In this document: positions 33,865-44,769 of the stretch, piece by piece
Layout: every line of letters starts with the position of its first letter
Numbering within the stretch: position 1 is the stretch's first letter
The notes under the pieces: model-generated
Databases searched by the model: none
What the model saw: the letters and a program-made list of their open reading frames with translations, nothing else
What the model was told of the DNA's origin: nothing
Source: Bedellia somnulentella
Taxonomy: Eukaryota; Arthropoda; Insecta; Lepidoptera; Bedelliidae
Reading direction: 5' to 3'
Assembly (NCBI GenBank): GCA_963576735.1
Contig: OY755197.1
Coordinates: 1,996,501 to 2,060,500, forward strand
Length of the DNA: 64,000 bases
Translations under genes and position numbers: made by a program

Positions 33865-34046
33865 CCATTCCGTAATCTCTTCGATTCTGCTCAGCTGTAT
33901 CAGCCTGATCCGCAAGTGGTTCAAGATACTCGGCTTGAGTGATCCAGTCGAGATAACCTTTCAAATCTTCTTCTAATTGTTGTTTCTCTCTTAGCTTTTG
34001 AAAATCACCCCGGTTTTTCGCTTTCTCTCTTTCTTTTGAGAACTCT
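33865..34046 (-). CDS. Ca-alpha1D: Cav1 exon 8: alpha-interaction domain (AID), I-II linker
   Basis: Encodes [20 protein letters not shown] followed by the AID helix [18 protein letters not shown]. That matches the family pattern QQ-E--L-GY--WI---E, which binds the cytosolic beta subunit. 182 nt, 1 base in and 1 base out. Confidence 0.96.
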
Positions 34047-34117
34047 CTGCAATGAAATTAATATAAGTTTTATATAGATTTGTATTATATTGCTAGTGTT
34101 ATATATAGTTTTATATT

Positions 34118-34363
34118 GCTGTGTAGTGTCGGCTTAGAATAGCACTACCACATTTCTTCCGGTGAGTGTACGTAAGAGGCGACTAACGGTATCGGGGCTT
34201 TTAAGGGATTTTTGGGCGATGCGGTTGGAGACCCATCACCAACAACCTTTATTTCACCATCTTTTCCCCGCGCAACTTCCAAAAGTGGCTGAGGAATTTC
34301 TGATTCCATAGCTCTGGCTACCCCTTCAATGGATTTATAGCCGTGAGTATATGTATGTATGTA
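34118..34363 (+). repeat. Family A retroelement copy
   Basis: Full-length, GCTGTGTAGTGTCGG to ATGTATGTATG, 70 nt upstream of the exon 8 acceptor. Confidence 0.88.
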
Positions 34364-34784
34364 TTGATTTGTAGTGTTAGACTTCATTATATAAATGAGC
34401 TGAGTGAGGTGAAGTTGAACGAAGGTCTTATACGCGGGTAGGCCACTTATTTGTGATCTAACTCCTCTAGAACGACTTGACCGATTTCAACCAAATTTGG
34501 CACAGTGATCAAGTGGACATTGCTAAGTGTCGCAAGACATTCGCGTCGCATTTCATGATTGATCCTACCATTAAGGAATAATTACCGACAAACTATTTTC
34601 CCTTTAAAGTCGATGGAAATAAGTGGACCAACTGCATAGATAGTAAGAAGATTGAGGTATACCTAACACGCTCAGCTCAATTAATTTTAATCACAATTTG
34701 CAGTGAAGTCCTAGTAATGATAGATATAAAAGTTTGTAAGATGAATATCTTCGAAAGAAAAGTTGATGGTTCCAAATATTACAT

Positions 34785-35045
34785 AAACATATAACATAAA
34801 CATAAACGTTCACGCCGAATATCCCCGAAGGGGTTGGCAGAGGTACTAATACTTCTGAACATCACGTGACTTTGTCACCTGGTGTTCAGAGTACCCACGT
34901 TTTGCATGGACAGTGTACTCACGTGATAGGGGGTAGGCCTATCGCCGTTTTGTACGAATACACTGTCACATGACTAAGTACAACTCAGCCATGTGGGTTT
35001 CCTCACGATGTTTTCCCTCACCGTTAACAACCATGATAAATTAAC
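34785..35045 (-). repeat. Family B SINE, head-truncated
   Basis: ACATAAACATAAACGTTCACG tail side through GATAAATTAACCACACATATG, then a CA run replaces the head. Confidence 0.88.
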
Positions 35046-35166
35046 CACACATATGTCACACACACACACATTTGTCTTTCCAAATATTAATTAATTACAA
35101 ACAATTATAGAAAATATCTTAATATCTGTTATGTAGTTTTGTTACAAGTCAGCAGCTTAAACTTAC

Positions 35167-35270
35167 CCAGACAAAACACCAAGAATAAGGTTCATGACAA
35201 AAAAGGCTCCCAGTATAACCATGGAAACGAAATATATCCATTCCCAACTATTGCCCATTGCGTCTTGGAT
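35167..35270 (-). CDS. Ca-alpha1D: Cav1 exon 7: domain I S6
   Basis: Encodes [11 protein letters not shown], then the IS6 gate helix [24 protein letters not shown]. Only one IS6 exon was seen here, unlike the 8/8a pair of vertebrate Cav1.2. Acceptor TTTCAG, donor GTAAGT, two bases carried over. Confidence 0.95.
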
Positions 35271-35310
35271 CTGAAACATAAATCTGAGTTTTAATAAATA
35301 AATAAAATAA

Positions 35311-35678
35311 CACGACATGATAGTCCAGTGGGTAAGAACACCCGCCCGAAAACAGAAGGGCGTGAGTTCCAATCCTGGGTCGGGCCTACACCAATTTTTC
35401 TTTTCTAAAGTCATATGTTTGGTTAATTTATCATGTTTGTTAACGGTGAGGGAAAACATCGTGAGGAAACCCATATGGCTGAGTTGTACTTAGTCATGTG
35501 ACAGTGTATTCGTACAAAACGGCGGTAGGCCTGCCCGCTATCACGTGAGTACACTGTCTAAGCAAAACGTGGGTACCTTGTCTGGACACTAGATGGCGCT
35601 GCCATGTGAGTTCAGAAGTATTGGTACCTCTGCCAACCCTTTAGGGGATAAACGGCATGAACGTTTATGTTATGTTAT
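35311..35678 (+). repeat. Family B tRNA-derived SINE, full-length
   Basis: A-box TAGTCCAGTGG, B-box-like GTTCCAATCC, ending GTTTATGTTATGTTAT. 40 nt upstream of the exon 7 acceptor. Confidence 0.9.
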
Positions 35679-35959
35679 ATAAATAACAACTAAGACTAAG
35701 AAACAATTATATATGCTCATCACATTAAATGTTACTCTCAGCAGGGATCGAACCCGCAACTTCCGGACCTAGAAGCTAGTCACCTATCCACTCGTCCACG
35801 GACGTCGTCAATAAATGTTTTGTTGGATAATATTTTACTGGTAAAGCACGATATTTTATTGTTCTAGCTACATGTCAAAAAAATGTTCCCATCTCGCAAT
35901 AATTGTAATTGAAAACTATTCAAAATATTGCTTATCTTAATTTACTCACTATAATCTTA

Positions 35960-36195
35960 ATATACTCACGGCTATAAATCCATAGAAGGGGTAGCCAGAG
36001 CTAAGGAATTAGAAATTCCTCAGCCACTTTTGCAAAGTTGAGTGGGGAAAAGATGGTAAAATTAAGGTTGTTAGTGATGGGTCTCCAACCGCATCGCCCA
36101 AAAATCCCTTAAAAGCCCCAATACCGTTAGTCGCCTCTTACGTACACCCACCGGAAGAAATGGGGTAGTGCTATTCTAAGCCGACACTACACAGC
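35960..36195 (-). repeat. Family A retroelement copy
   Basis: Full-length body, short tail. Confidence 0.88.
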
Positions 36196-36199
36196 GTGG

Positions 36200-37030
36200 A
36201 AGGTAGTATGATTAATATAAACGTTTCTCTCTTCGTCTTGAATGTCATATATATCAAACTAGGGTACAGAAATGAGAATTTTTCCATACAATATTTACCT
36301 CTCCGATTTTACTTCTTCAGAGAGGAAAAATGAATTTTTCCCATACAAAAAATCTTATTAAAATGAATATAATGTAAATGTAAAACTACATAATAATGTT
36401 TAATATCAAAGTCCACAAGTTAAAAAGTTACATATAATCTACACACCCATATTGAAAAAGGCTGGGAAAATCCCCCGAGCCAAAACATTTCTAAAATTCC
36501 CTTCTTATTGCTCACTTACATTATAAAATGAACAGCTGCGCAAAATTCAAATTTTCTAGGCAACAGTTTCAGCTCTGCATTGATTCTAAGTCAGTCAGAC
36601 AGTTGTAAATGTTTTACATACATACATATACTAAAAGTCAAAAGTACAAAAAAAAAACGAAAAGTTTATTCTTCAACATTAAGTTAAAAACTAACATTTT
36701 TTGAACGTAATTTTTTTTAAATTTATCATTAGTCTGTTGCTTCGGAAGGTAGAGAAGAAGCAACAAAGAAACTCTTCACATTCAATTTTTTTTATTTTTT
36801 CAAAACATGGTTTGTACAATTTCAGTTTATTAACATGTTTTTACTTTATAAAAGATTTTCTATGCGACAAAACCAAACGCAAGTTTGACATAATGAAAAT
36901 AAATTGTCTATCACAAAAAACCAATCACATAACGTGAGAAGAAAAATCCAGACCAGACAATTATTCCTGGGAATAACGAGGGAAGATTTATAGCTTTACG
37001 GACGCGGTCATGTGTGCGTTGGGTCTATGT
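36200..37030. other. Intron 6-7 sequence, nothing firm recognised
   Basis: AT-rich; contains a short CATA run at 36616-36630. No coding or family match. Confidence 0.4.
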
Positions 37031-37087
37031 CGTTTAAAAAATCTTGAACACTATAGTAAGATTTCTTTAAAAGCATTGCTTTAATTG

Positions 37088-38515
37088 CCTTTTAAAAAGA
37101 TGCCCCAGGCAATTCCAACATGTCAGAATGAAGTTTGTTGAACATTTGGAGGGATAGTCCCATAAAGGAGTTACTTATTTTATCAAGTCTCCATTTCGGT
37201 ACGTTAAGTTTGTCCTTATTTCGAGTGTTAACAGTATGCCTATCACAAACTTTACTAAATTGTCCTATATTCTTTTTGGCATACATTAAATTCTCAAATA
37301 TGTATTGGCAAGGGACAGTTAAAATGCCAATATCTTTAAAGTTTTCGCGCAACGAATAGCTCGACCTCAACATGTAAATAGATTGGATAGCTCGCTTTTG
37401 TAAGACAAAAACTTTTTGAACATCAGCCGCTTTACCCCATAATAAAATACCGTACGATATAATACTATGAAAATAACTGAAATACACAATGCGAGCTGTT
37501 TCGATGTCTGCTATTTTTCTAATCTTACGCACGGCATACGCTACTGAGCTCAGCCTTTTAGAAAGTGTTAGTATATGGGGTCCCCATTGCAACTTACAAT
37601 CGATTATTATCCCTAGGAATTTTGTCTCTTTCACCAATTCTACCTTTTCACTATCAATAACAATATTGTTATCGACTTGCCTAACATTCGGTAAAGTAAA
37701 TTTAATACATTTAGTTTCTTTGGAATTCAGAACCAGGTTATTTACAATAAACCAATGCAATACCAGTGAGATAGCTTTATTTACGTCGTCAAGAGATGTA
37801 GAGGATCTGGCTACATTAAATATTAAAGATGTGTCATCTGCAAACATAAATATCTCAGAATACTTTTGTACCATAAATGGTAAATCATTAATATGAATCA
37901 GAAACAGTAATTGGCCAAGTGTAGAACCTTGAGGAACGCCCATCTCTATTTCCGATCGTTCCGACGTGGTTCCATTAATACCAACCTTTGAAGTTCTTTT
38001 ATTAAGATATGATGCCATTAATTTCCGTGCTTGAACGTCAAAACCGTAATATTTAAGTTTAATCAACGCTATTTCTTTTTTTACACAATCAAAAGCTTTT
38101 GTGAGGTCACAAAATATACCTAACACATCCCGGGAGTTTTTCCATGAATTAAAAATATGTTTCATTAGTGACACTCCTGCATCCTACAGTAGACCTACCT
38201 TTGGTGAAACCATATTGCTCGTCGTGGAATATATTATGTTTGTTCAAATATGAAAGCATTTGGTTGGACATGATTTTCTCAAAAACTTTACTGAAAACTG
38301 GTAAAATAGAAATTGGCCTATAATTGGTAAAGTCCTGACTATCTCCTGATTTATGTAGTGGGATGAGCCTACTTAATTTCATACAGTCTGGAAATTCTCC
38401 TATATCTATACATTTATTAAAAAGTATCGTTAAATGGGGAGCGATTATATTTATTATTCTGTTTATGACAAAAACTGACATTCCTGTTATGTCTTCGGTT
38501 TTTTTAAGATTGTGT
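37088..38515 (-). mobile_element. Jockey-like LINE fragment (RT), same strand as the host gene
   Basis: RT from [20 protein letters not shown] (38.3 kb) through a frameshift near 38185 to GIFCDLTKAFDCVKKEIALI, MGVPQGSTLGQLLFLIHIND and EIFMFADDTSLIF (FADD active site), then the C-terminal domain to GASF. 5'-truncated, about 450 codons left. It lies in the intron after exon 6. Confidence 0.9.
37092..38174 (-). pseudogene. Reverse transcriptase fragment of the exon 6-7 intron LINE
   Basis: 360 uninterrupted codons covering RT motifs 3-7 and the thumb/C-terminal region (FVLQKRAIQSIYMLR). The frame is lost upstream by an indel near 38185. One unusual residue: GQLLF where most relatives have G-P/L-LLF. 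Not expected to be active. Confidence 0.85.
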
Positions 38516-38592
38516 AGCCAGAGCTTTAGAACTAGAAACTCCGCAGCCACATTAGGCAGTTGATAGGGGACAAGATGGAAGTAATAAAATAT
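38512..38592 (-). repeat. Family A fragment
   Basis: GTAGCCAGAGCTTTAGAACT and CTCCGCAGCCACATTAGGCA match the family middle. It sits between the LINE 5' edge and the exon 6 donor. Confidence 0.65.
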
Positions 38593-38628
38593 CTGTTCAG
38601 TAAAATTGTATCTAAACATAATACTCAC

Positions 38629-38825
38629 ATGATACATAACATCAGTCCAACCCTCAAGGGTGATACATTGGAAGACTGTGAGCATGGAAAGACCGAAGTT
38701 ATCGAAGTTGGTGATCCCGAAGTTAGGACCGTCCCAACCATCTCTGCACTCCATCTCTTCACCTAACGTTGAGCAGTTGAACCCGTTGTCATCGTCACAC
38801 GGGTGAGGAGTCTCCATTATTATAC
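38629..38825 (-). CDS. Ca-alpha1D: Cav1 exon 6: domain I pore loop
   Basis: Encodes the extracellular Cys-rich turret ([22 protein letters not shown]) and the pore loop [20 protein letters not shown]. The Glu of TLEGW is the domain I selectivity-filter residue. Phase 0 end at GTGAGT. The frame stays open past the donor into the intron and then into a LINE on the same strand. Confidence 0.96.
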
Positions 38826-38854
38826 CTGTTAATGTTTAAATAATAATACTTGAA

Positions 38855-38975
38855 CGACGGCTTGGTAAAGGTCACGGGAATCCGATGAATGAGGGCAGCA
38901 CAGGACCGGTCGTTGTGGAGGTGTTAAGGGGAAGCCTATGTCCAGCAGTGGACGTAGGCTGATGATGATGATGAT
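38855..38975 (+). repeat. LINE 3' terminus with GAT tail
   Basis: Decayed end of the same LINE type as 25.4-25.9 kb (GGCAGCACAGGACCGGTCGT, GGAAGCCTATGTCCAGCAGT, then GATGATGATGATGATG). It begins about 30 nt upstream of the exon 6 acceptor. Confidence 0.65.
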
Positions 38976-39175
38976 GAATAATACATTTAATTAAGGAAAA
39001 AGTTAAGAGTAGTGCATCGGAATCCCCTTTTAAGTTACTAAACCTGAGTGAGGTGAGAGGTGGGGGTGGTCTGTGGGTCAGACCACTCTTATGAGATGTC
39101 TATCAAATTATTTTATACTATTAGTTACGATATAAAAAGTTGACATTTAATCAATTAAATCTGTATTATTAATAA

Positions 39176-39352
39176 TAAATAAAGGAAAAAAAATTTCGAC
39201 ACAGGCGGGAATCGAACCCGCGACCTCGGGTATACGCCCCCGTCGCTCTGCCAATTGACCGAGGTCGCGGGTTCGATTCCCGCCTGTGTCGTAATTTTAC
39301 TTTCCTTTATTTATTAGTAATAATCCCCACATGAGGTTTTCATGAACAAAAA
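39176..39352 (+). repeat. Family C SINE in a snap-back (inverted) arrangement
   Basis: A tRNA-like unit and its inverted, truncated copy meet head to head. 39188-39231 is the inverted copy of about 39261-39305, around a loop holding GCTCTGCCAATTG. B-box GGTTCGATTCC occurs in both orientations. The right side ends with the family tail ATCCCCACATGAGGTTTTCA. Confidence 0.85.
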
Positions 39353-39439
39353 CATTCAAATTATTAAACTTTTTCATTGAGAATTGTATATACTTTATTG
39401 AAGACTTCCCAGCAAACTGTAAAATTTGACTGTGTTATT

Positions 39440-39560
39440 GAAGATTAAAATAATCTGGGGGCACGGTAGTGCCCCCGCCAAGACGAGCCAAGCGAAGCGC
39501 ACGGGCACTACCTACCTTTTCTCGAAGCGCTTCGTCGTTTTTTTGAACCCTCATAACTTG
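39440..39560. repeat. Unclassified GC-rich repeat-like block
   Basis: GGCACGGTAGTGCCCCCGCC, AAGACGAGCCAAGCGAAGCG and CGAAGCGCTTCG form short palindromes in otherwise AT-rich DNA. This resembles a DNA-transposon end. No coding content. Confidence 0.35.
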
Positions 39561-39966
39561 GGTTTGGGTTATGCTAGATCAACAAAATTTTCGGGATATA
39601 TTGTCAATAGCGGACTTACTGAACATATTAAGTTTTAATTACATTAGCTTTTATACTTCAGATTTTATTTATATCTAAAAAAACGCTGATTTCGTCACTG
39701 ACTCACTGATGATCATCAAAATTATTAAGGTATTTCCTAATGTCCTAGAAAGCTGAAATTTTGTATGTAAGCTAGTATTAGCACACAAACAACAAAAAAA
39801 ATATAAAACTTGTAACTTTCATCCTCCAACCCCTTAAACTAGTGGATGGGAGTTTGTATGAGACCTGTAATTTTAAAAGATTAAATTTTGATGACGCCAG
39901 AGGTCTAATCTAATAATAATCTAAAACTTGGTGCCCTCAGATCTGACAACTAACTAACTAACTTCA

Positions 39967-40129
39967 AAAACTCTACACCTTAGTCAAAATATGTGGCTAG
40001 GCCGTTCGTTACTACAAGAACTATTGTATAACACAAAAGTAATGAACAGTGAATTGATTTTTCACCTTACGCCGATGTGAATGTAACGAAATGGCCAAGC
40101 CACATATTTTGACTAAGGTGTAGAGTTTG
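39967..40129. repeat. Inverted repeat with 35-bp arms
   Basis: AACTCTACACCTTAGTCAAA ATATGTGGCT at 39967 onward returns in reverse complement at about 40093-40129 with one or two changes, around a 90-bp spacer. Probably ends of a MITE. Confidence 0.75.
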
Positions 40130-40884
40130 TGAAGTTAGGCCTTGTAGAGTTAGGGCGTGTATTGTTAGAAGCTTGGCTCTACATGAGATCTGATAACTTT
40201 TTGACAGTGCGAGTCATATGGGCTCGTCTTGGCAACATTTTACATGAAAATGTTTTTGGTGGGATGTCATATTTACACGCTGCCGCCGCAAGGTAGAACA
40301 ATAACAACTATTGTAAAAAAACCTACCTTCGCATTCACTTTTGTTTCTTGTAAATAAACGCTTTTTATATATTTTTCTATTTTATTAGGATTAATCATAA
40401 AGAGCTCTTATTTAAGGGCTGTATAGTGTCAGCTATGATAGCACGAACGGTAACATTTCGAAAATTCGAATATCTCAAATCCGAAATTCACTATTCAGAA
40501 AACTGTTCACATAATTAACGTATCACAGATGCTTTATTTTCCACAACTTCATTAGTACATAAATACATTTTCTAGAAGTTTCACTTCCCAGAAAAACGAA
40601 AACCAGATTATTAAAATGAATTTTTTGCTTTTACCAACTATATCTTTTACTATAATCTCGTTATTCCAAAGGTTTAAAAGACCGAAGTAACTTTATCTAT
40701 AGTCTTACATATCGTAAATCTCTTTAACCAGATATTTTTTATGTTAGAAAAATTGTATAAATAGAACGCGGATGCATGCCTGTTTGTATGTATACTTGCT
40801 TGCTTGTTTGCATGCTTGGCTGCATGTAGGGGGGGTCGGGGGGCGAAAGCCCCCTGCAGACAAAGAAAAGTTAGGTTACATTCA

Positions 40885-40909
40885 GTTAGGTTAGGTTAGG
40901 TTAGGTTAG
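40885..40909. repeat. Short interstitial TTAGG array
   Basis: Five units of TTAGG (the last TTAGA), the insect telomeric motif. It lies inside a GC-rich block with ACGAGCGAGCGTAGCGCAGC on its right, so it may belong to a transposon. Confidence 0.85.
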
Positions 40910-41430
40910 ATTATGTATAAAACGAGCGAGCGTAGCGCAGCGGAGCGAGCACCTAAATGTCTGATGCATGGTATACTAATAAACGGGGTATACTACTTAC
41001 TTAAAATATGCCTGCAAAATTATTCATAGCAGTAGGTATCATTCAATACATCTGTATTTCAAATATATGGAAAATGATTTTTTGGAATAGTGATTATTCG
41101 GAAAAGCAATATTGCGGAATTAAGGTATATCTGGTTTTCGATTCTTCGGAAATCCGTTCTAGTGGTTAATCAAAATGATAGTAAACAAAAACAAAAACCA
41201 AACGATAATCTGGAATGTAAGAATATGGTATATGAAATTTCGATGAAACAATATTATGGCAATTAAAAAAAGGCGATTAGTTTTCGGTAAAATAATATTC
41301 GGGTTTAAAAGTTTCGGATATACAGTATGTAACCAGCACGAACCGTTTTCTTTCCCCGGGTGTCGCAATAAGGGAATTGAGACCGAACACCGACTACTCT
41401 TTAGTTTACAATCAAAGTGGTTGAGATTTC

Positions 41431-41569
41431 ATACATACATACATACACATACATACATATACTCACGGCTATAAATCCCAAGAAGGGGTAGCCAGAGCTA
41501 AGGAACTAGAAGTTCCTCAGCCACTTTTGGAAAGTTGAGTGGGGAAAAGATGACAAAATAAAGGTTGTT
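41431..41569 (-). repeat. Family A copy, 5'-truncated, with target-site duplication
   Basis: Long CATA tail at the left, body cut off after GTGATGGGTC. TGGTTGAGATTTC occurs immediately before and after (about 41418-41430 and just after the truncation), the mark of target-primed insertion. Confidence 0.9.
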
Positions 41570-41610
41570 GGTGATGGGTCTTCATGGTTGAGATTTCCTT
41601 TATTCAAAAC

Positions 41611-43100
41611 TAGCTTTTTGCCCCGCGACTTCGTCCGCGTGGACTTCATTTTTTGCATCCAGTTTACATAATACTAAAATACCGAAACACTGTCTCAACT
41701 TCTGTTTTTTATATTTATAATCCCGCGGGCGTTGTAAATGACATAAAGGACATTGAGGCTTTTTAAGTGATTGTTGATCGATGCAGTTTGTGACCCATCA
41801 CTAACAACCTTTATTAACCTATCTTTTATCAATATATTTCCAAAATTGGATGAAGAATTAGTATCTCCGAAGCTATGGCCACCCTTTTATGGAATTTATG
41901 GTTGTTAGCATATATTCATGAATGATTGATAGTTGGATTTCATAAATTCAATCGCACCAAGTTTTATTATAAAATGTAAAAAAACTCTATATTAACTTTC
42001 ATTTGCTATATCAACCCGTTAGGGGATGAGTTCCAAAAATTCCTTTTTAATTGTTCATAAGAATCATGAAACAAATATACCAAGTTTTTATGTTCAGAAA
42101 TGAGAATATCTCTAGTAAGTACAGATACGGATAGTAGTTTGGCGCTGCGGCGACGGCCCGGTGCTGCCCCCTACACTGACCGTTGGTGATAGTGGGAGAG
42201 CTTGCAGCGATTGCTCGGCAATATAGGGATGATTAGTGGTGGATCTCCTTCCAAAATAATCGCTAAATTGAAGGGATAGTGCTTGTTATTATTATATATA
42301 GTGTTATTTTAAGCTGACAAAATTTTTTTTTACAAAAAGCTTGAATTACCTGAGATACGAACCCGGGACGATTGATTCATAATAGTTCTAATTAAATATT
42401 CATAGTAGTTAGTTATACCGCTACGCCACGGAGACGTTACCGGGGCGGTGTCAAATTTTTATTACGCTTTATTTCACATTAGTCTTACTATTGATAAACA
42501 AATTTGTCATTTAAATTGATGAAACCCCTTCATCTTTCCAAAAGGAACATTAACAAAGTGTCTGATGTGAATTCCATCGATGATAAAAATAATCGCTGCA
42601 ATATTTTGAGCCATATATGAGTTAAGGTTTTTTGATGTTCCTATGAGAACTCTTGCGGATTCCTTAGTTTCAAGGAATCGTCGTCGTTTCATTTAGTTTC
42701 TAAATTTACATGTTAATATTCGTTTGCAATATAAGTAGATGTAAAAAAAAATGTATACGATAAAAAAATAGTACATCATGGCTCGGGAGTTCCTTATTTT
42801 CGGGGATGCATTACCGTACCATTAAGCTTCTAAATTTTGATTTTTATATTAGTTTACAATATTTTACGTTGTTTTAAACGATACAAAGCGCCATCTCCAA
42901 TGCATTTAGTAAGCAAACAATATTTTTGATTTCCCGTGGGAACATATTTTTTCCGGGATAAAAAGTACTCTATTATTTAATTTAGACTTTTAACTACACG
43001 TCTGAAAAATTTCAAAGCAATCGGTTCAGTATTTACGGCGTGAAAGCGGAACAAACAAACAAACAAACTCACTTTCCCATTTATAATATTAGTATGGATC
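41611..43100. repeat. Composite repeat region
   Basis: Opens with TTTTGCCCCGCGACTTCGTC and closes with ATCGGTTCAGTATTTACGGC and AAGCGGAACAAACAAACAAAC, sequences typical of the two ends of a common lepidopteran interspersed element. A diverged family A copy lies at about 41715-41935. The rest is unassigned. Confidence 0.4.
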
Positions 43101-43109
43101 ATTCAAACC

Positions 43110-43351
43110 CTTTTTTGAGCCTTAAATCCCAAAAAAAGGGGGCTAGAACTTTAGAGCTAGAAACATCTCAGCCACTTTTGGAAGTTGAGTAGGGAAAAGA
43201 TTTTAATAAAAAGGTTGTTGGTGATGGGTCTCCAACCGCATCGCCCAACAATAACTGGAAAAGACCCAACACCCCCAGTCGCCTCTCTCGAACACCCACG
43301 AGTAAAAATGGGGTAGTGTAGAAGTAACATTATAAGCCGGCACTACACGGT
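43110..43351 (-). repeat. Family A copy, diverged
   Basis: Variant body (GAGCCTTAAATCCC to CGGCACTACACGG). Confidence 0.75.
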
Positions 43352-43354
43352 AAT

Positions 43355-43446
43355 ATTTTCTACTACACTTTGTACGATCCTGGCAAATCTCTCTTGCTTA
43401 GTTTACATCCATCAATCTTTTCAAACATGCTCTTTTATTTTACATA
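43355..43446 (-). repeat. Family D LINE 3' end, left half, split by mariner
   Basis: CACTTTGTACGATCCTGGCA through CATGCTCTTTTATTTTACATA. It continues at 44732-44765 with CACTTAAGACGCCTGCCTTT TTGAGGACAC beyond the mariner. Confidence 0.85.
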
Positions 43447-44731
43447 CGAGGGCGGGTCAATAAGTCCGTTACTTTTGGAATAAAACATAGATTTATTGAT
43501 AAATAAATAATTTTATTTTTCAACGTAGTCTCCCTTGAGCTCTATACACTTTGTCCAACGCTTCTCCAATTTTTTTATACTTCCAAAAAAAATGATTTGT
43601 CGATCTTTTTCCACCTAGCCATTTCTTCAGGTTTGGGAACAAGTAGTAGTCGCTCGGAGCCAAATCTGGAGAATAGGGTGGATGAGGGAGCAATTCATAG
43701 CCCAATTCATGGATTTTTGCCATGGCAACTGAACATGTGTGCACCCTTGCATTGTCTTGGTGGAAAAGAACTATTTTCTTAGCCAAATGAGGTCGGTTTT
43801 TTTTTTCAAATCGTCATTGAATCGGTCTAATAAGTTGGCATAATATTCCCCGTTGATTGTTCTTCCCTTTTGTAGGTAGTCAATGTGTTTTATCCCGCGT
43901 GCATCCCAAAAAACAGTCCCCATAACTTTATTGGCTGACAAACCCACCTTGGCCTTCTTTGGCGCCAATTCACCCTTAGAAACCCACTGTTTTGATCTCT
44001 GGTGTGTTGTGATGGATCCATGTTTCGTCCACGGTTACAAAATGGCGCAAAAACTTCTCCACATTGCGATTAAACAACGCCAAACCTTCCTGTGAAGTTG
44101 TTACACGATTGCGTTTGTGGTCGACTGTGAGCAAACGCGGCACCCATCTTGCGGAAAGCTTTCTCATGCCCAAGTGATCATTCAAAATTGAAACCACTGA
44201 GCCATGCGAGATCCCTACGGCTTCCACAATCTCTCGCACTTTCAATTTTCGGTCGGCCAACACCATATCGTGAATTTTTCAAATGCTTAGGGTGTAAAGA
44301 CTGGGCGTCCAGGACGTTCGGCATCTTCAGTGCTTGTAAGGCCACAACGAAATTCAGTAAACCACTTTTTTACCATTGAAATCGATGGTGCAGAGTCCCC
44401 ATAGTATTTACCAAGCTTAGCCTTGGTCTCAGTAATGGTTTTTTTTCGCAAGAAATAATGCTTAATAAGCACACTAAATTCACTTTTTTCCATTTTCTCC
44501 TCAAATTTGTGAGTAGTCTGATAAAAAAAGCTGTCAAACACAAACTAATTGACGCAGCAATTTAAAATTTAGACAGGGCGAAATTGCTGAACAACATTCG
44601 GCAGATACCGCCAATAAAAAAAAAAATTAGACAGGAGTCAACTGACAGATGCCTGTTCACAGGAGCAGTGTTGCTGTTTCAGTAAAGAGGTCAGAAATTC
44701 AAAAAGTCACGGACTTATTGACCCGCCCTCG
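43447..44731 (-). mobile_element. Mariner transposon, nearly complete, inactivated
   Basis: 1,285 bp bounded by inverted repeats CGAGGGCGGGTCAATAAGTC plus about 8 more bases with one or two mismatches. Left flank TA; the right flank reads CA, probably a mutated TA. Inserted in a family D copy. Confidence 0.95.
43520..44541 (-). pseudogene. Mariner transposase (D,D34D), frameshifted
   Basis: Pieces in alternating frames: helix-turn-helix region (SISMVKKWFTEFRCG, 44287-44541), first catalytic Asp in TVDETWIHHNTPEIK (43976-44266), second in LFHQDNARVH and third in YSPDLAPSDYYLF (43520-43786). The last two are 34 residues apart, as in mariner proper. At least three frame changes prevent a functional product. 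Confidence 0.92.
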
Positions 44732-44765
44732 CACTTAAGACGCCTGCCTTTTTGAGGACACAATA
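44732..44765 (-). repeat. Family D LINE 3' end, right half
   Basis: Continuation of 43355-43446 across the mariner insertion. Confidence 0.75.
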
Positions 44766-44769
44766 AAAA

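Noticed and set aside
37135..37896. Plus-strand frames of 74 and 135 codons
   Set aside because: Shadows of the minus-strand LINE RT.
39188..39305. tRNA gene (strong GGTTCGATTCC B-box)
   Set aside because: Occurs in inverted copies joined to a repeated tail found at several loci, without a closing acceptor stem. It is a tRNA-derived SINE.
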